Assembly (NCBI RefSeq): GCF_002160525.1
Contig: NZ_NFKT01000022.1
Coordinates: 21,073-85,072 of the forward strand
Direction: 5' to 3'
Origin: Lachnoclostridium sp. An169
Lineage (GTDB): Bacteria > Bacillota > Clostridia > Lachnospirales > Lachnospiraceae
Length of the DNA: 64,000 nt
The translations under genes were made by a program, and so were the position numbers. Positions 42,600-51,800 of this stretch are shown piece by piece. The notes under the pieces are model-generated. The model was given only the letters and a program-made list of their open reading frames with translations. It ran no database searches and was not told the origin of the DNA. The stretch's first letter is position 1, and each line of letters opens with the position of its first letter.

Positions 42600-44234
42600 A
42601 TGGAGGAAACAACTGTAAAAGAAACAAAGAAGAGTACTTTTTCCGACTCCGTCAGAAGCGTCTGGCAGATCATACGTCCGCACAGGAAAATGTTTTTCCT
42701 GTCTGTCGCCGCGTCCACAGTTCTGGTCTTCGTCCAGTTGGGGCAGGCCAGGCTTACCCAGGCGCTGATCGACCACATATCCGCAGGAAGGATAAGGACA
42801 TTTGCCGTCACAGCAGCCGGATTTTTCGCGCTGATCGGCTCCGCTGCGCTGCTCCATTATCTCCGGCAGCTCACGGCAGGAAAGATGTCCGCCGGTGCTG
42901 TGCGGGACTTAAAATGCAGTGTGAGTGAATCTCTGTTAAATGCAGACTACCGGGAAATCAGCCTGGAGAGCTCCGGCAACGCCATGTCCACCGTCAACCA
43001 GGACATTTCAGCAGTCGGGCAGTTTCTCTCCCGGGGGTTCTCCAATGTATTTTCACAGCTTGCTCTTGCTTTGGGGACATTTATCTATATCCTCTGCATG
43101 GAGCCGAAACTGGGGCTGATCTCCTTTGTCTACCTGCCGTTCGGCGTCTGGCTTACTTTCTGTGTAAACCGCAAAATGGCGGGATATTATACGGAAATGG
43201 CAGAAGAATCGGGGAAATCCCTTTCCGTCGTGGAACAGGTCCTCACCCAGATCCCCGTGATCAAATCTTTCCTGATGGAAAAGCATGCACGTGCCCGGAT
43301 CTATAAGAGTTACGGCCATGTTTTCCAGCAGCAGAAAAAGACAGCCGCCTGGGGCATCCTCCTGACTTTTCTGGTGACGACAACGCTTCAGATTCCGCGG
43401 CTCACTTATTTCGCCGTGGGCGGATTTATGGTCATCGGCGGCGCGCTTTCCATCGGAACATTTGTCTCCCTGTTTGACCTGCTCGCCTATATCACCCAGC
43501 CGGTCACCAGTCTTCCCTGGCTGCTCCAGGGTCTGAATCAGGTCATAGCGTCCGTCCGGCGTATCCGAAGGCTGCAGGAGCTTCCATCTGAGGAGAAGCC
43601 GGAGGAGGTCGGAAGGTGTATGTTCGAGGGAGCGCCCGCTCCCTGCATCGACATTCAGGGGATCTCCTTCGCTTACCGGGAGGGGCGCAGATTGTTCCGG
43701 AACTTTTCCTTTTTCCAGGATGAGCCGGGTATCACAGTGATATGTGGACCTTCCGGTTCCGGGAAAACGACTCTGCTCGATCTGATCTCAGGACTCTACC
43801 GCCCGGAGTGTGGACATATCTCAGTAAACGGAGAAATTTCAGCAGTGCTCCAGGACACCTTTCTCTTCTCCGGAAGCCTTCTGGAAAATGTCCGTCTGGC
43901 GAAACCGGACGCCTCGGATGAGGAAGTAACAGATGCCCTGAAAAAAGCAGGTGCCTACGATTTTGCCAGAACACTCCCCGAGGGACTTCATACAAATCTT
44001 GGCGACGGCGGTCAGTCCCTCTCCGGAGGGCAGCGCCAGCGGATCGGACTGGCACGCACAATCCTCCAGGACAGTCCCATCTGGCTGTTAGACGAACCTA
44101 CGTCCGCGCTCGATCCAGAGACGGAGCAGATCATCCTGGATGTCATCGAACAAGAGAGAACAAAGAAGATCATCATTATCTCTGCCCACCGCCAGTCGCT
44201 GATCGCTCTGGCGGACCGGAAAGTAATGCTGTAA
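42600..44234 (+). CDS. ABC exporter half-transporter A
   Basis: A 544-residue half-transporter with an N-terminal membrane domain (about 1-310, six spans) and an ATP-binding domain. Motifs: Walker A GPSGSGKTT, signature LSGGQRQRIGLAR, Walker B IWLLDEPTSALD and switch His in ISAHRQS. The stretch before the signature (SAVLQDTFLFSGSLLENV) is the usual Q-loop. It is on the short side for the family. The partner gene starts 18 bp after its stop, so the two most likely form a heterodimer. Substrate unknown; the pair lies beside, but points away from, the GH38 operon. Confidence 0.92.
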   Translation: MEETTVKETKKSTFSDSVRSVWQIIRPHRKMFFLSVAASTVLVFVQLGQARLTQALIDHISAGRIRTFAVTAAGFFALIGSAALLHYLRQLTAGKMSAGAVRDLKCSVSESLLNADYREISLESSGNAMSTVNQDISAVGQFLSRGFSNVFSQLALALGTFIYILCMEPKLGLISFVYLPFGVWLTFCVNRKMAGYYTEMAEESGKSLSVVEQVLTQIPVIKSFLMEKHARARIYKSYGHVFQQQKKTAAWGILLTFLVTTTLQIPRLTYFAVGGFMVIGGALSIGTFVSLFDLLAYITQPVTSLPWLLQGLNQVIASVRRIRRLQELPSEEKPEEVGRCMFEGAPAPCIDIQGISFAYREGRRLFRNFSFFQDEPGITVICGPSGSGKTTLLDLISGLYRPECGHISVNGEISAVLQDTFLFSGSLLENVRLAKPDASDEEVTDALKKAGAYDFARTLPEGLHTNLGDGGQSLSGGQRQRIGLARTILQDSPIWLLDEPTSALDPETEQIILDVIEQERTKKIIIISAHRQSLIALADRKVML

Positions 44235-44252
44235 GAAGGAGGGGTTCGCGTT

Positions 44253-46103
44253 ATGAAGAAATATAATATTCCCGCTCTGATCCGTGCCATACGTCTCATG
44301 GGCAGACGCAAATATGTTTTTCTGGGGGCCGTGTTCTTTTTCTGCGGAATGGAAGTGTTCGGCGCAGTCTTAAGCACCACCGGGCTGCAGCGCATCGTCA
44401 ACGGTACCGGAAACGGAGACACAGCGCTCTTCCTCTCCGGACTCTTCCGTACCATCTTCGGGATTGTCCTGTGGGAGATCTATGCACCGCTCTGCCAGTA
44501 CCTGAGAGAACTGTCCGCAGCCGGCACTATGCGCGATGTCAAGACCGGTCTGTGCGAACATATCCTGAAACTGCCCGCCGGATACCACGACCAGACCGCC
44601 AGCGGAGAAGTCCTCTCCTCGCTGACCAACGACTGTGCCTGCCTGGAAAGAATCTATACAAATACTTTCTGCGAGGTATGCCGTTACGCCATTGACGGCA
44701 TAGGCGGAGTGGTCATCATGGCTGTCATTGACTGGCGGTTCGCCATCGTCGTATTCTCCCTGGGACTGATCAGCGTCCGTATCTCTTCTTACTTTTCTTC
44801 CCGCCTGGAAGAAAACGGAACGCAGGAACAGAAGCAGCTGGCAAAGACAAGCGCCGGCGCATATGAACTGATCCAGGCAGCAAAGACAATTCGTCTCTTC
44901 CGCCTGCAGAAAAAGAAGCAGCTGGAAATGGAAGAATCTGCCAGATCAGAGGCGGAAATTAAAGTAAAAGGTGCCGGCATCTCTGCAGCAATGAACTCCG
45001 CAATCACAGCAGTCAACTCCGGAGTTTACGTGGCAATCCTTCTTGTGGGTGCGCTTTTCGTCCGTTTCGAACTCTCCGACTGGGGCACTGTGATCGCGCT
45101 TATGTCACTGAAAGGTATCGCTGACATGCTTTTCGTTTACTGTCTGGAGTATCTGGCTGACATGCAGAAAGATCTTGCCGGAGCAAAACGACTGTTTGCC
45201 ATTTTCGACAGAGAGGAAGAAGAAGTATCAGACTGTTTTAAAATTGAGGAAATGGACTGTTGCGAAACTATGAGAAATGGCTGTTGCGAAACTATGGGAA
45301 ATGCCTGTTGCGAAACTATGGGAAATGCCTGTTGCGAAACCGGGGACTCGGAGGTTCCCATATTTCTCCGCAATGTATCGTTTTCCTATGAAGAAGGGAA
45401 ACCGGTCCTCAGTAATTTCTCCATGGAGATCCGGGACCGGAGCCTGACCGTTCTGGCAGGGGAAAGCGGCAGCGGTAAGAGTACCGTCATGAAGATTCTC
45501 CTCGCCTTCTATGCGCCCTCGGCAGGGGAAGTGATTTTCCGCAGGAAAATGAAGCATAGGAAGGAGCAGAGCGGTATGCCGGATTGCTCCCGGGAACAGG
45601 TCGGACAGCGGTTCGGAGATCTCGCCGGTGAGACCGGAGCCCATGGGGCGCAGACCGCCCCGCACACCGAACCGCCCGTAACTCTGGAGCAGCTCCGGCA
45701 GATGACCGCCTACGTTCCCCAGGACGCCATGCTCTCCGGCGGGAACGTGCGGGAGAATATTGCCGGCGGGAATCCATCTCTTCCCGATGAAGCCGTCCGG
45801 AAGGCTGCCGGACTCGCCGGTGCAGATGAATTTATCCGATCCATGCCGGATGGCTACGACTCCCTTCTCGCCGACAGTGGAAAGAACCTCTCCGGCGGAC
45901 AGCGCCAGCGCATCGCCATTGCCCGTGCTCTGGCAAAGGATGCCCCTGTCCTGCTTCTCGATGAAGTAACCTCCGCCCTGGATCCTGAAACGGCGGAACA
46001 GATCACGGAAACAATCCGCAAAATCAGCAGGGAAAAAGCCGTGCTGTGGATTTCCCACGATGATAAGGCGGAGAAGATCGCGGATTATGTGTATCGATTG
46101 TGA
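44253..46103 (+). CDS. ABC exporter half-transporter B with Cys-Cys repeat insert
   Basis: A 616-residue half-transporter: membrane domain (about 1-320), insert, then ATP-binding domain with Walker A GESGSGKST, signature LSGGQRQRIAIAR and Walker B VLLLDEVTSALD. Between membrane and ATP domains, residues 334-363 contain four eight-residue units, each opening with Cys-Cys-Glu-Thr (C336/337, C344/345, C352/353, C360/361). A second loop, just after the Walker A region, is also enlarged (about 425-470, with KMKHRKEQSGMPD and HGAQTAPHTEPP). The stop codon lies in an 18-bp tandem repeat. GGAGG lies about 10 bp before the ATG. It partners half-transporter A. Confidence 0.9.
   Translation: MKKYNIPALIRAIRLMGRRKYVFLGAVFFFCGMEVFGAVLSTTGLQRIVNGTGNGDTALFLSGLFRTIFGIVLWEIYAPLCQYLRELSAAGTMRDVKTGLCEHILKLPAGYHDQTASGEVLSSLTNDCACLERIYTNTFCEVCRYAIDGIGGVVIMAVIDWRFAIVVFSLGLISVRISSYFSSRLEENGTQEQKQLAKTSAGAYELIQAAKTIRLFRLQKKKQLEMEESARSEAEIKVKGAGISAAMNSAITAVNSGVYVAILLVGALFVRFELSDWGTVIALMSLKGIADMLFVYCLEYLADMQKDLAGAKRLFAIFDREEEEVSDCFKIEEMDCCETMRNGCCETMGNACCETMGNACCETGDSEVPIFLRNVSFSYEEGKPVLSNFSMEIRDRSLTVLAGESGSGKSTVMKILLAFYAPSAGEVIFRRKMKHRKEQSGMPDCSREQVGQRFGDLAGETGAHGAQTAPHTEPPVTLEQLRQMTAYVPQDAMLSGGNVRENIAGGNPSLPDEAVRKAAGLAGADEFIRSMPDGYDSLLADSGKNLSGGQRQRIAIARALAKDAPVLLLDEVTSALDPETAEQITETIRKISREKAVLWISHDDKAEKIADYVYRL
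45257..45352 (+). repeat. 24-bp tandem repeats encoding CCETMGNA units
   Basis: Three nearly identical 24-bp units (45257, 45281, 45305) and a fourth, partial one (45329), each beginning CTGTTGCGAAAC. The period keeps the frame. Unit-to-unit differences are few, so the expansion is recent. Confidence 0.95.
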
Positions 46104-46153
46104 TATGTGTACCGGCCGTAATATATGTACCAACTGTGATATGTGTACCAACT
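46082..46153 (+). repeat. Four 18-bp tandem repeats over the ABC gene's stop codon
   Basis: Units start at 46082, 46100, 46118 and 46136, for example GTGATATGTGTACCAACT. The second holds the TGA stop of half-transporter B; units 3 and 4 add further in-frame stops (TAA, TGA). The array begins within the last six codons of the gene. Confidence 0.9.
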
Positions 46154-46197
46154 GTAAAAATAATACATCAAATGCATAATATTCTATAAATTTTTGC

Positions 46198-46240
46198 ACG
46201 GGTCTGACAGAAAATCCTGTTCAGTCCCGTAATTTTTATA
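46198..46240 (+). terminator. Rho-independent terminator after ABC exporter pair
   Basis: ACGGGTCTGACAG (46198-46210) pairs with CTGTTCAGTCCCGT (46217-46230) with one bulge and a short loop, followed by AATTTTTATA. Confidence 0.8.
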
Positions 46241-46249
46241 TTTTATAGC

Positions 46250-46278
46250 TTGACAAAAAGTAACGAATATGTTACATT
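46250..46278 (+). promoter_or_regulatory. Promoter of Xre-membrane protein pair
   Basis: A consensus TTGACA at 46250-46255 and TACATT at 46273-46278 are 17 bp apart, with an extended -10 TG at 46270-46271. Confidence 0.6.
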
Positions 46279-46306
46279 TTGTAATGTAATCGCCTGATTA
46301 CTTTTT
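46255..46306. promoter_or_regulatory. Inverted repeat, possible Xre operator
   Basis: AAAAAGTAA (46255-46263) and TTACTTTTT (46298-46306) are inverted copies flanking the -10 region, and GTAAC/GTTAC form a smaller dyad between the promoter boxes. The position suits autoregulation by the downstream Xre protein. Confidence 0.35.
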
Positions 46307-46356
46307 GACAGGTGAACGTGACATGATAAATAACAAGCCGGAAAGGAGGAGTGACA

Positions 46357-46557
46357 TTGATATGGAACAGAATTAAAGTCCTGCGCGCCGAGAGGGACTG
46401 GACGCAGGCAGATCTGGCAGAGCGGGTGGGAATATCGCGGCAGGCGGTTATTTCCATAGAAAAATACAAATATACCCCGTCACTGGAACTGGCATTTAAG
46501 ATCGCAGAAGCATTTGGAGTTTCTATTAACGAAGTTTTTGAACACAGAGAGGAGTAA
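46357..46557 (+). CDS. Small Xre-family HTH regulator
   Basis: A 66-residue helix-turn-helix protein reading IWNRIKVLRAERDWTQADLA after its start and then ERVGISRQAVISIEK. I prefer TTG at 46357: AGGAGG lies about 7 bp upstream, whereas the GTG at 46351 directly abuts that site. Starting here also gives the usual family opening (M-I-x-N-R-I-K). Such short regulators are widely paired with a small membrane protein, as here (next gene 5 bp away). The pair may regulate itself or the exporter; the sequence does not decide. Confidence 0.85.
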   Translation: MIWNRIKVLRAERDWTQADLAERVGISRQAVISIEKYKYTPSLELAFKIAEAFGVSINEVFEHREE

Positions 46558-46562
46558 ATCAC

Positions 46563-46877
46563 ATGAACGAACAGACAGTTTTATTAATCCTGCTTATCCT
46601 GGCATTAGGCATAACCCTTTGGCTTTACATTCTCAAAGCCGTAAAACAGGTGAAATACAAAGGAGATGAACGCTGGGAAATGATCCAGCTCCACGCTATG
46701 ACCACCGCAGACAAGACAAACGCCGTCCTTGTCCTGCTGCTTGTCCTGGCCCCGATATTTATAGACGGAGAGACCCTCTTTACACTGAACCGTATCTGCA
46801 CGCTTGGCGCGGTGTATATCGGAATACGCAACCTGTTTGAGCTGATCGGGATATATTATCACGATCATACTCTTTAG
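46563..46877 (+). CDS. Small membrane protein paired with Xre regulator
   Basis: A 104-residue membrane protein with spans at about 6-25 (LLILLILALGITLWLYIL), 53-70 (TNAVLVLLLVLAPIFI) and 79-97, and a conserved cytosolic segment KGDERWEMIQLHAM between the first two, resembling DUF2178-type proteins. AGAGGAG precedes the ATG within the end of the Xre gene. The third base of its TAG stop (46875-46877) is the first base of the mobile element, which has inserted exactly at the gene's end. Confidence 0.75.
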   Translation: MNEQTVLLILLILALGITLWLYILKAVKQVKYKGDERWEMIQLHAMTTADKTNAVLVLLLVLAPIFIDGETLFTLNRICTLGAVYIGIRNLFELIGIYYHDHTL

Positions 46878-47106
46878 GGACGTAGTAAAATTCAGTTTTG
46901 CTACGTCCCGAATTAACCTCCGCCCTGTCCCTTTTTGCAGACAGCCCTGTCCCCTTTTGAAAAATGCACAAATCACCCAGGTAATTAATGGCAACTTTAT
47001 TATTCGTTTTAGTGAATGTGCACATAGGGGACACAGTAAATCTCAAAAAGGGACGGGGCGGTATAGCAGTTGGGGACGTAGTAAAATTGAATTTTACTAC
47101 GTCCCC
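46877..47106. mobile_element. Palindromic miniature element, full copy
   Basis: A 230-bp element with a hairpin at each end. Left: GGGACGTAG-tAAAA-ttcag-TTTT-g-CTACGTCCC (46877-46909). Right: a perfect 17-bp palindrome, GGGGACGTAGTAAAATT around one central base (47072-47106). An inner inverted pair CCGCCCTGTCCCTTTTTG (46920-46937) and its complement with one mismatch (47044-47061) completes the symmetry. No transposase is encoded. It fills the space between two convergent genes, with 0 and 5 bp left on each side. The first 109 bp recur identically at 63892-64000. Hairpin ends and G/C-rich tracts recall REP elements moved by IS200-like (RAYT) transposases (inference). Confidence 0.8.
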
Positions 47107-47111
47107 GATCA

Positions 47112-48695
47112 TCAGACGACCACTTCAAGAATCGTTTTCCCCTGATATTCCAGTTCCCGGATTCCCGTCTTCTTATTTTTATTAAAGTTAAAGCTCAGCA
47201 GATATCCTCTGTCCTGTTTATAGAAATCCAGATATTCGAAAATCTGCGCCTCTCCCCTGGCGTTATACTCTTCTCCCCGCCAGATCTTTAACTCAATGAT
47301 AAACTGCTTTCCCCTGTAATCGATCACAACATCTGTCCGCTTATTATCCCTGGTTCGCGCCTCAATATAATAATTGCCAACACCATTGATGATCGGCTTC
47401 AAATATAACAGGAACAGCTTTCTTCCGTTTCCCTCGATAAATTTCTGGTCGTTTTCGGAATATATTTCTTCATAATGCTCATAAAACTTCTTCATCACAA
47501 GATCCATCTGAAGCATTCCCGATACAATAAACTGATTGCGGTCCGCCGCGGCTTCTACATAAAGCTCACTGTCCACTGCCATCTCCGAAAGGAAAAGGTC
47601 GTACATCTGTATCTCAAAAATTCTGTTTGCAACAGCAACCGTTCCCTCCTTTTCCGTTAAGAATCCAAATGTAACCCCCAGGTCGATTACAGGTGTTTCC
47701 CGCTTAAACGGATAGCTGATACCTGCAAAAAGAATATTTTGCAGCATTTCTCTGAGCTTCGGATAGTCCAGCAATTTCTTTGTCATATCATCGAACAGTG
47801 TATTTGGTTCCTTTAGAAGCAGCTTGACCGCTGACAGAAAACCTTCCTTCGTCCATGCGGCAGATTTATCCAAAATTCCCTGCTCAGCCCCGATTCTCTC
47901 ATCCATCAGTTGGCACAGCTTGGACACAAGAAACGGGTATCCCGAAGTATAATCATACAGGAGCTGACTCATCGTCGCCAGATCCATCCCTGTATGATAG
48001 TCTGCCTCATATTCTTCCAGCATCGACTCTATATCTTCCGCCGTGAAGCTCATATCAATCACAAAATCCGCCGCCACATTCCAGGGGCTGTTATATTTTG
48101 TTTCCTCTTCCGGATGGAGTTTTATTTTCAGTGTTTTAACATCATACACTCCGGCAAGAATCACCGATTGAAATGTCTCATCCTTACCCTGCTGCCACCG
48201 CAGATATTTTTCCCGAAGCAGCCCCAGAAATGACAGGAAGATCTGGTTGTCCGAACTTTTGTCCACTTCATCGATCATCAGGACAACTTTTTTCCTGCTC
48301 TTTCTGCATAATGAACTGATCTTCATGCCGAGTGAACGCATTGGGAATTTTTCTGAAAGCGGAGTGAACCATTCTTCCACAAGTTTCTCTTCTGTATTCT
48401 GTCTGCGCAGACATTCCCCGATATCCATAACCAGGCCTTCCGCAAGACTGGACAACGACTGAAAATATTCATCTGCAGCTTCAAAACTGAGACTCAAGAC
48501 AAGATATTCTCCTGCAAGTTTCTTCTCCAACAGATATAATGTCGTTGTCTTCCCGTACTGTCTTGCGCGGTTGATCGTAAAATACTGTCCTTTTTCAATA
48601 TATTCCCGGATGATCCTGTCGATTCTTCCGCTGATATCTACCATGTAATTTTTCTCCGGAATACATGTCCCGGCAGTACAGAATCTTTTTTGCAT
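47112..48695 (-). CDS. AAA-like ATPase with C-terminal PD-(D/E)XK nuclease domain
   Basis: A 527-residue protein of the widespread AAA-ATPase-like / DUF1703 group. The ATP part shows a Walker A variant INRARQYGKTTTLYLL (K49) and Walker B KKVVLMIDEVD (about 137-145), then a winged-helix-like middle. The C-terminal nuclease fold (about 440-527) has TDVVIDYRGKQFIIELKIWRG, the D-ExK core, and AQIFEYLD. AAGGAG lies 9 bp before the ATG. Such genes are often present in many copies in gut anaerobes; defence or mobile-DNA functions are discussed but not settled. It stands alone, with a mobile element touching its 3' end. Confidence 0.8.
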   Translation of the reverse strand: MQKRFCTAGTCIPEKNYMVDISGRIDRIIREYIEKGQYFTINRARQYGKTTTLYLLEKKLAGEYLVLSLSFEAADEYFQSLSSLAEGLVMDIGECLRRQNTEEKLVEEWFTPLSEKFPMRSLGMKISSLCRKSRKKVVLMIDEVDKSSDNQIFLSFLGLLREKYLRWQQGKDETFQSVILAGVYDVKTLKIKLHPEEETKYNSPWNVAADFVIDMSFTAEDIESMLEEYEADYHTGMDLATMSQLLYDYTSGYPFLVSKLCQLMDERIGAEQGILDKSAAWTKEGFLSAVKLLLKEPNTLFDDMTKKLLDYPKLREMLQNILFAGISYPFKRETPVIDLGVTFGFLTEKEGTVAVANRIFEIQMYDLFLSEMAVDSELYVEAAADRNQFIVSGMLQMDLVMKKFYEHYEEIYSENDQKFIEGNGRKLFLLYLKPIINGVGNYYIEARTRDNKRTDVVIDYRGKQFIIELKIWRGEEYNARGEAQIFEYLDFYKQDRGYLLSFNFNKNKKTGIRELEYQGKTILEVVV

Positions 48696-48811
48696 AGCAG
48701 AATACTCCTTCCTTCTTCCGCGTTAATCAATATATCGGTGAATCACTATCCTGTACCCTGTATTGTATCACAAAACCACGCATTCCAGATAAACGCATTA
48801 AAAATTTTTCA

Positions 48812-48881
48812 AAAACCAGGAGAACCTGCTGTTCGTCTCCCGCCATATCAGCTTACACTTTCAGCATAGTCTCCTGGTTTT
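48812..48881 (-). terminator. Terminator after surface protein
   Basis: AAAACCAGGAGA (48812-48823) and TCTCCTGGTTTT (48870-48881) form a 12-bp perfect stem around a long loop; on the minus strand a T-run continues past the stem. Confidence 0.7.
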
Positions 48882-48890
48882 CCAGTATAA

Positions 48891-51800
48891 TTATCTTCTG
48901 AACTTCATTCTTCTTATTACAAATACTGCACCTGCTGCCACTACTGCCAGCACCATTACCCCCGCCGTGGCACCAATTGGAGACACATCTCCTGTCTGCA
49001 CGGTATGCTGACCGTTCTGGTTATCCGGTGTCTTCTGACTATTCTGATCCTGAGTAGTCGAATTGCCGTCATTGGTTCCCGGTTTATTCACATCATCTGA
49101 ACTGCCCGTATCCCCCGGCTTGCTCGGATCGCCCGGGTCACTCGGATTGCCCGGCTCACTCGGATCGCTCGGGTCGCTCGGATCGCTTGGATCGCTCGGG
49201 TCGCTCGGATCGCTCGGGTCACTCGGGTCGCTCGGGTCACTTGGATCGCTCGGGTCGCTTGGATCACTCGGATCGCCCGGGTCGCTTGGATCACTCGGAT
49301 CGCTCGGGTCACTCGGGTCGCCTGGCTCACTCGGGTCGCCTGGCTCACTCGGATCCTTTTCTTCAATCAGTACCAGTGCGTTGCGGGCTGCCACCAGTTC
49401 AGTCTCTGCCTGATCCACTACCGCCTGATCGTCCACAGACAGAGTCTCATCTGCGAGCACTGCATTTGCCTGTGTCAAAGCTACATTAAATACTGCCACA
49501 GATTCCTCCGTATATTTGGTCAAATCCAGGTCTTTCAGGCTGTCAACAAGTTTCTGCAGATTAGCTTTATCCGCTTTATAACGCTGTGCCAGGATCGCAT
49601 CCAACAGTGCATCCGCCGCCGGAGTGATATCTTCCTCCAGAGCGTCTCCGTCTGCCGCAACTGCTTTTGCCTCTTCAAGAGCCGCAGTCAGGAGATCCCA
49701 TTTTTCCGTCACATAACGGTCAGCTTCCGCTGTCATTGCTTCTGCCGTCTCGATCAGAAGATTCAGATTCGTCTTGTCTCCCTGATAGATACCCAGTCCC
49801 CAGATACCTTCCAGAAGATTATTCCACGCTGTATTGACTTCTTCCTGTGTGGCCGTCTCATCCTCAAGAACTGCCTGCGCCTCTGCGAGAACTTTCTCAA
49901 AGTAAGCCTTCGCGCTGTCCACAACACCGTCTGTGTTCAGAGTGAGAGCATAATCGTAAGTTTTCTGAAGAAGCGTCCTATCTGTCTCGACATCTGTCTT
50001 TCTTTCATAAGGTACATAAAGTCTGATCCACTGAAAGTGCAGGGCATCACTCTGAGTTATTATCAAGTTATGTTTTCCCTGTGGGCTGTCTGTAACCTGC
50101 TGCTCCTTCTGAAGATAGTCTGACCAACTGCCACTGCTCAATGCAATAGATGAAAATGCAGATTCTTCTTTGCTGTCCGCATGCAGTTCCATAATATTCT
50201 CACTATTCGGATAGCTGAATTCTACTGCATATTTTTCAATGCCGTTTCCAAAGTCCACATCATTATACTGAACATAAGAATCCGTGTTCCAAAATACAAT
50301 TCCACTGGTTCCATCCTGTTCAATTCTGCCGTACTTTTCATCTGCATCCAGACCTGTCAGCTCTACGATCTTTCCATCGTATACAAGCACTTCTTTTTCA
50401 TTCCATACAGTCTCGTCTGTCCTGGATACTGCTTTTAATTTAATCTTTGTCTCTCTTACGGCCGGGATACCCACCGTAAGTATGCCCGATTCTTCATCCA
50501 GTTCAATGTTGTTATCCGGCGTTTCCAGAGACCAGATTACGTCTTCTGTTTCCACTGCTTCTCCCAGATCATCCAGGAGCTGTGCAGAAAATTCATAATT
50601 GCATGTTTCCTGCTCCGGCGCTGTGACGATATCCTGTCCGCCAATCTCTAATCCTTCAATATCAGTACCTGCATCCGCCTGTGAAAACTTCAGACCTACC
50701 AGGTTAAGCGCTCCCGGGCTTGCAACCGCATACAGATCATGCACTCCATTCACAATGTCCGGATCTGTCTTTAACCAGGACTGTTCCTGTATACCCCATG
50801 CTCCTGTTGTCTTACAGTCTATAACTCCGATTAATGTGCCGTTTATGCCGTCCAGTCTCAGTTCGAGATCTCCAACTCTTTCCAGATTTCCGGTCTCATA
50901 TGTCGCAGTTACTCTTTTGGCTCCGTCTTTAAAGTCGATATTTTCAAACACTATATACGAACCGTCAGGATCCAGGCCTGCTTTTCCGCTCTGTTTATTC
51001 GCCCCGTTCTGATACCGGTCGGCCTCGTCACCGGTTATCCACTCATACGGAGTTTTTGTCTCAACCTGGGAGCTGTCTGTATAGAGTTCAAAATAGTCCA
51101 GATTCCATTTTCCGTTAGGTACATTCAGACGGACTGTATGTGTTCCGGTCTCCTCAATGACAATCGTATCTCTAACGTTGATCCAGTTTTTCCATCCTCC
51201 TGTGCCAGGCAGCGTTGTTGTTCTGAGAAGCTCTCCGTCAAGAATAAACTCCACAATGCCTTCGCTGTCATTTACAGAAACATAGTATGTCAGATGATAT
51301 GTTCCCGGTTCTTTGACCGTTATCGTATATTCCATCCAGTCGCCATCATCGATATAACCAACGTGGTCTCCATCTTCAATCTGAACATCCTGCTGTGCTG
51401 TAAAGTCTTCTGCCTCTACCCTGCCCGGGATTACCTGTCCTCCAAAGCTGTATTCCATCCAGTTCAGTTTCCAGTCACCGCTTTGTGCTGTGATTCTTAT
51501 GGTCTGTTCGCCTTTTGGAAGAGTTACTGCTTCAGTTAATGTTTTCCACTCCCCGTCAGTAGAATCCAGACAAATGACTGTTATGTTCTCTCCTCCGGAT
51601 GACAGCTCAAATTCTGCTTTGCTTCCTGCCGGAATATTTACACGGAAATCCACATTATATACTCCTGATTTCCACACATCCGAGCTATATTCAAACCAGT
51701 CGCCCGGATCAATTGCTGTGAGATTATCCCCACCGCCTTCGTCAGAACATGCCTCCTTTTCAATTCCTTCCATACTCTTGTAATTTTCTGCTTCTACTTT

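Noticed and set aside
45228..46199. Long minus-strand open frame (323 codons) ending in His-Ile repeats
   Set aside because: Antisense of half-transporter B; its repeats merely mirror the 24-bp and 18-bp tandem repeats of the real gene.
46351..46356. GTG at 46351 as start of the Xre regulator
   Set aside because: The AGGAGG site touches this codon; TTG at 46357 has proper spacing and gives the family's usual N-terminus.
49112..49354. Regular short repeats resembling a CRISPR array
   Set aside because: Period is 9 bp with no unique spacers and the sequence is coding.
49063..49413. Plus-strand reading frame rich in Gly-Ser-Leu repeats
   Set aside because: It is the antisense of the Asp-Pro-Ser linker repeat; low complexity and no ribosome site.
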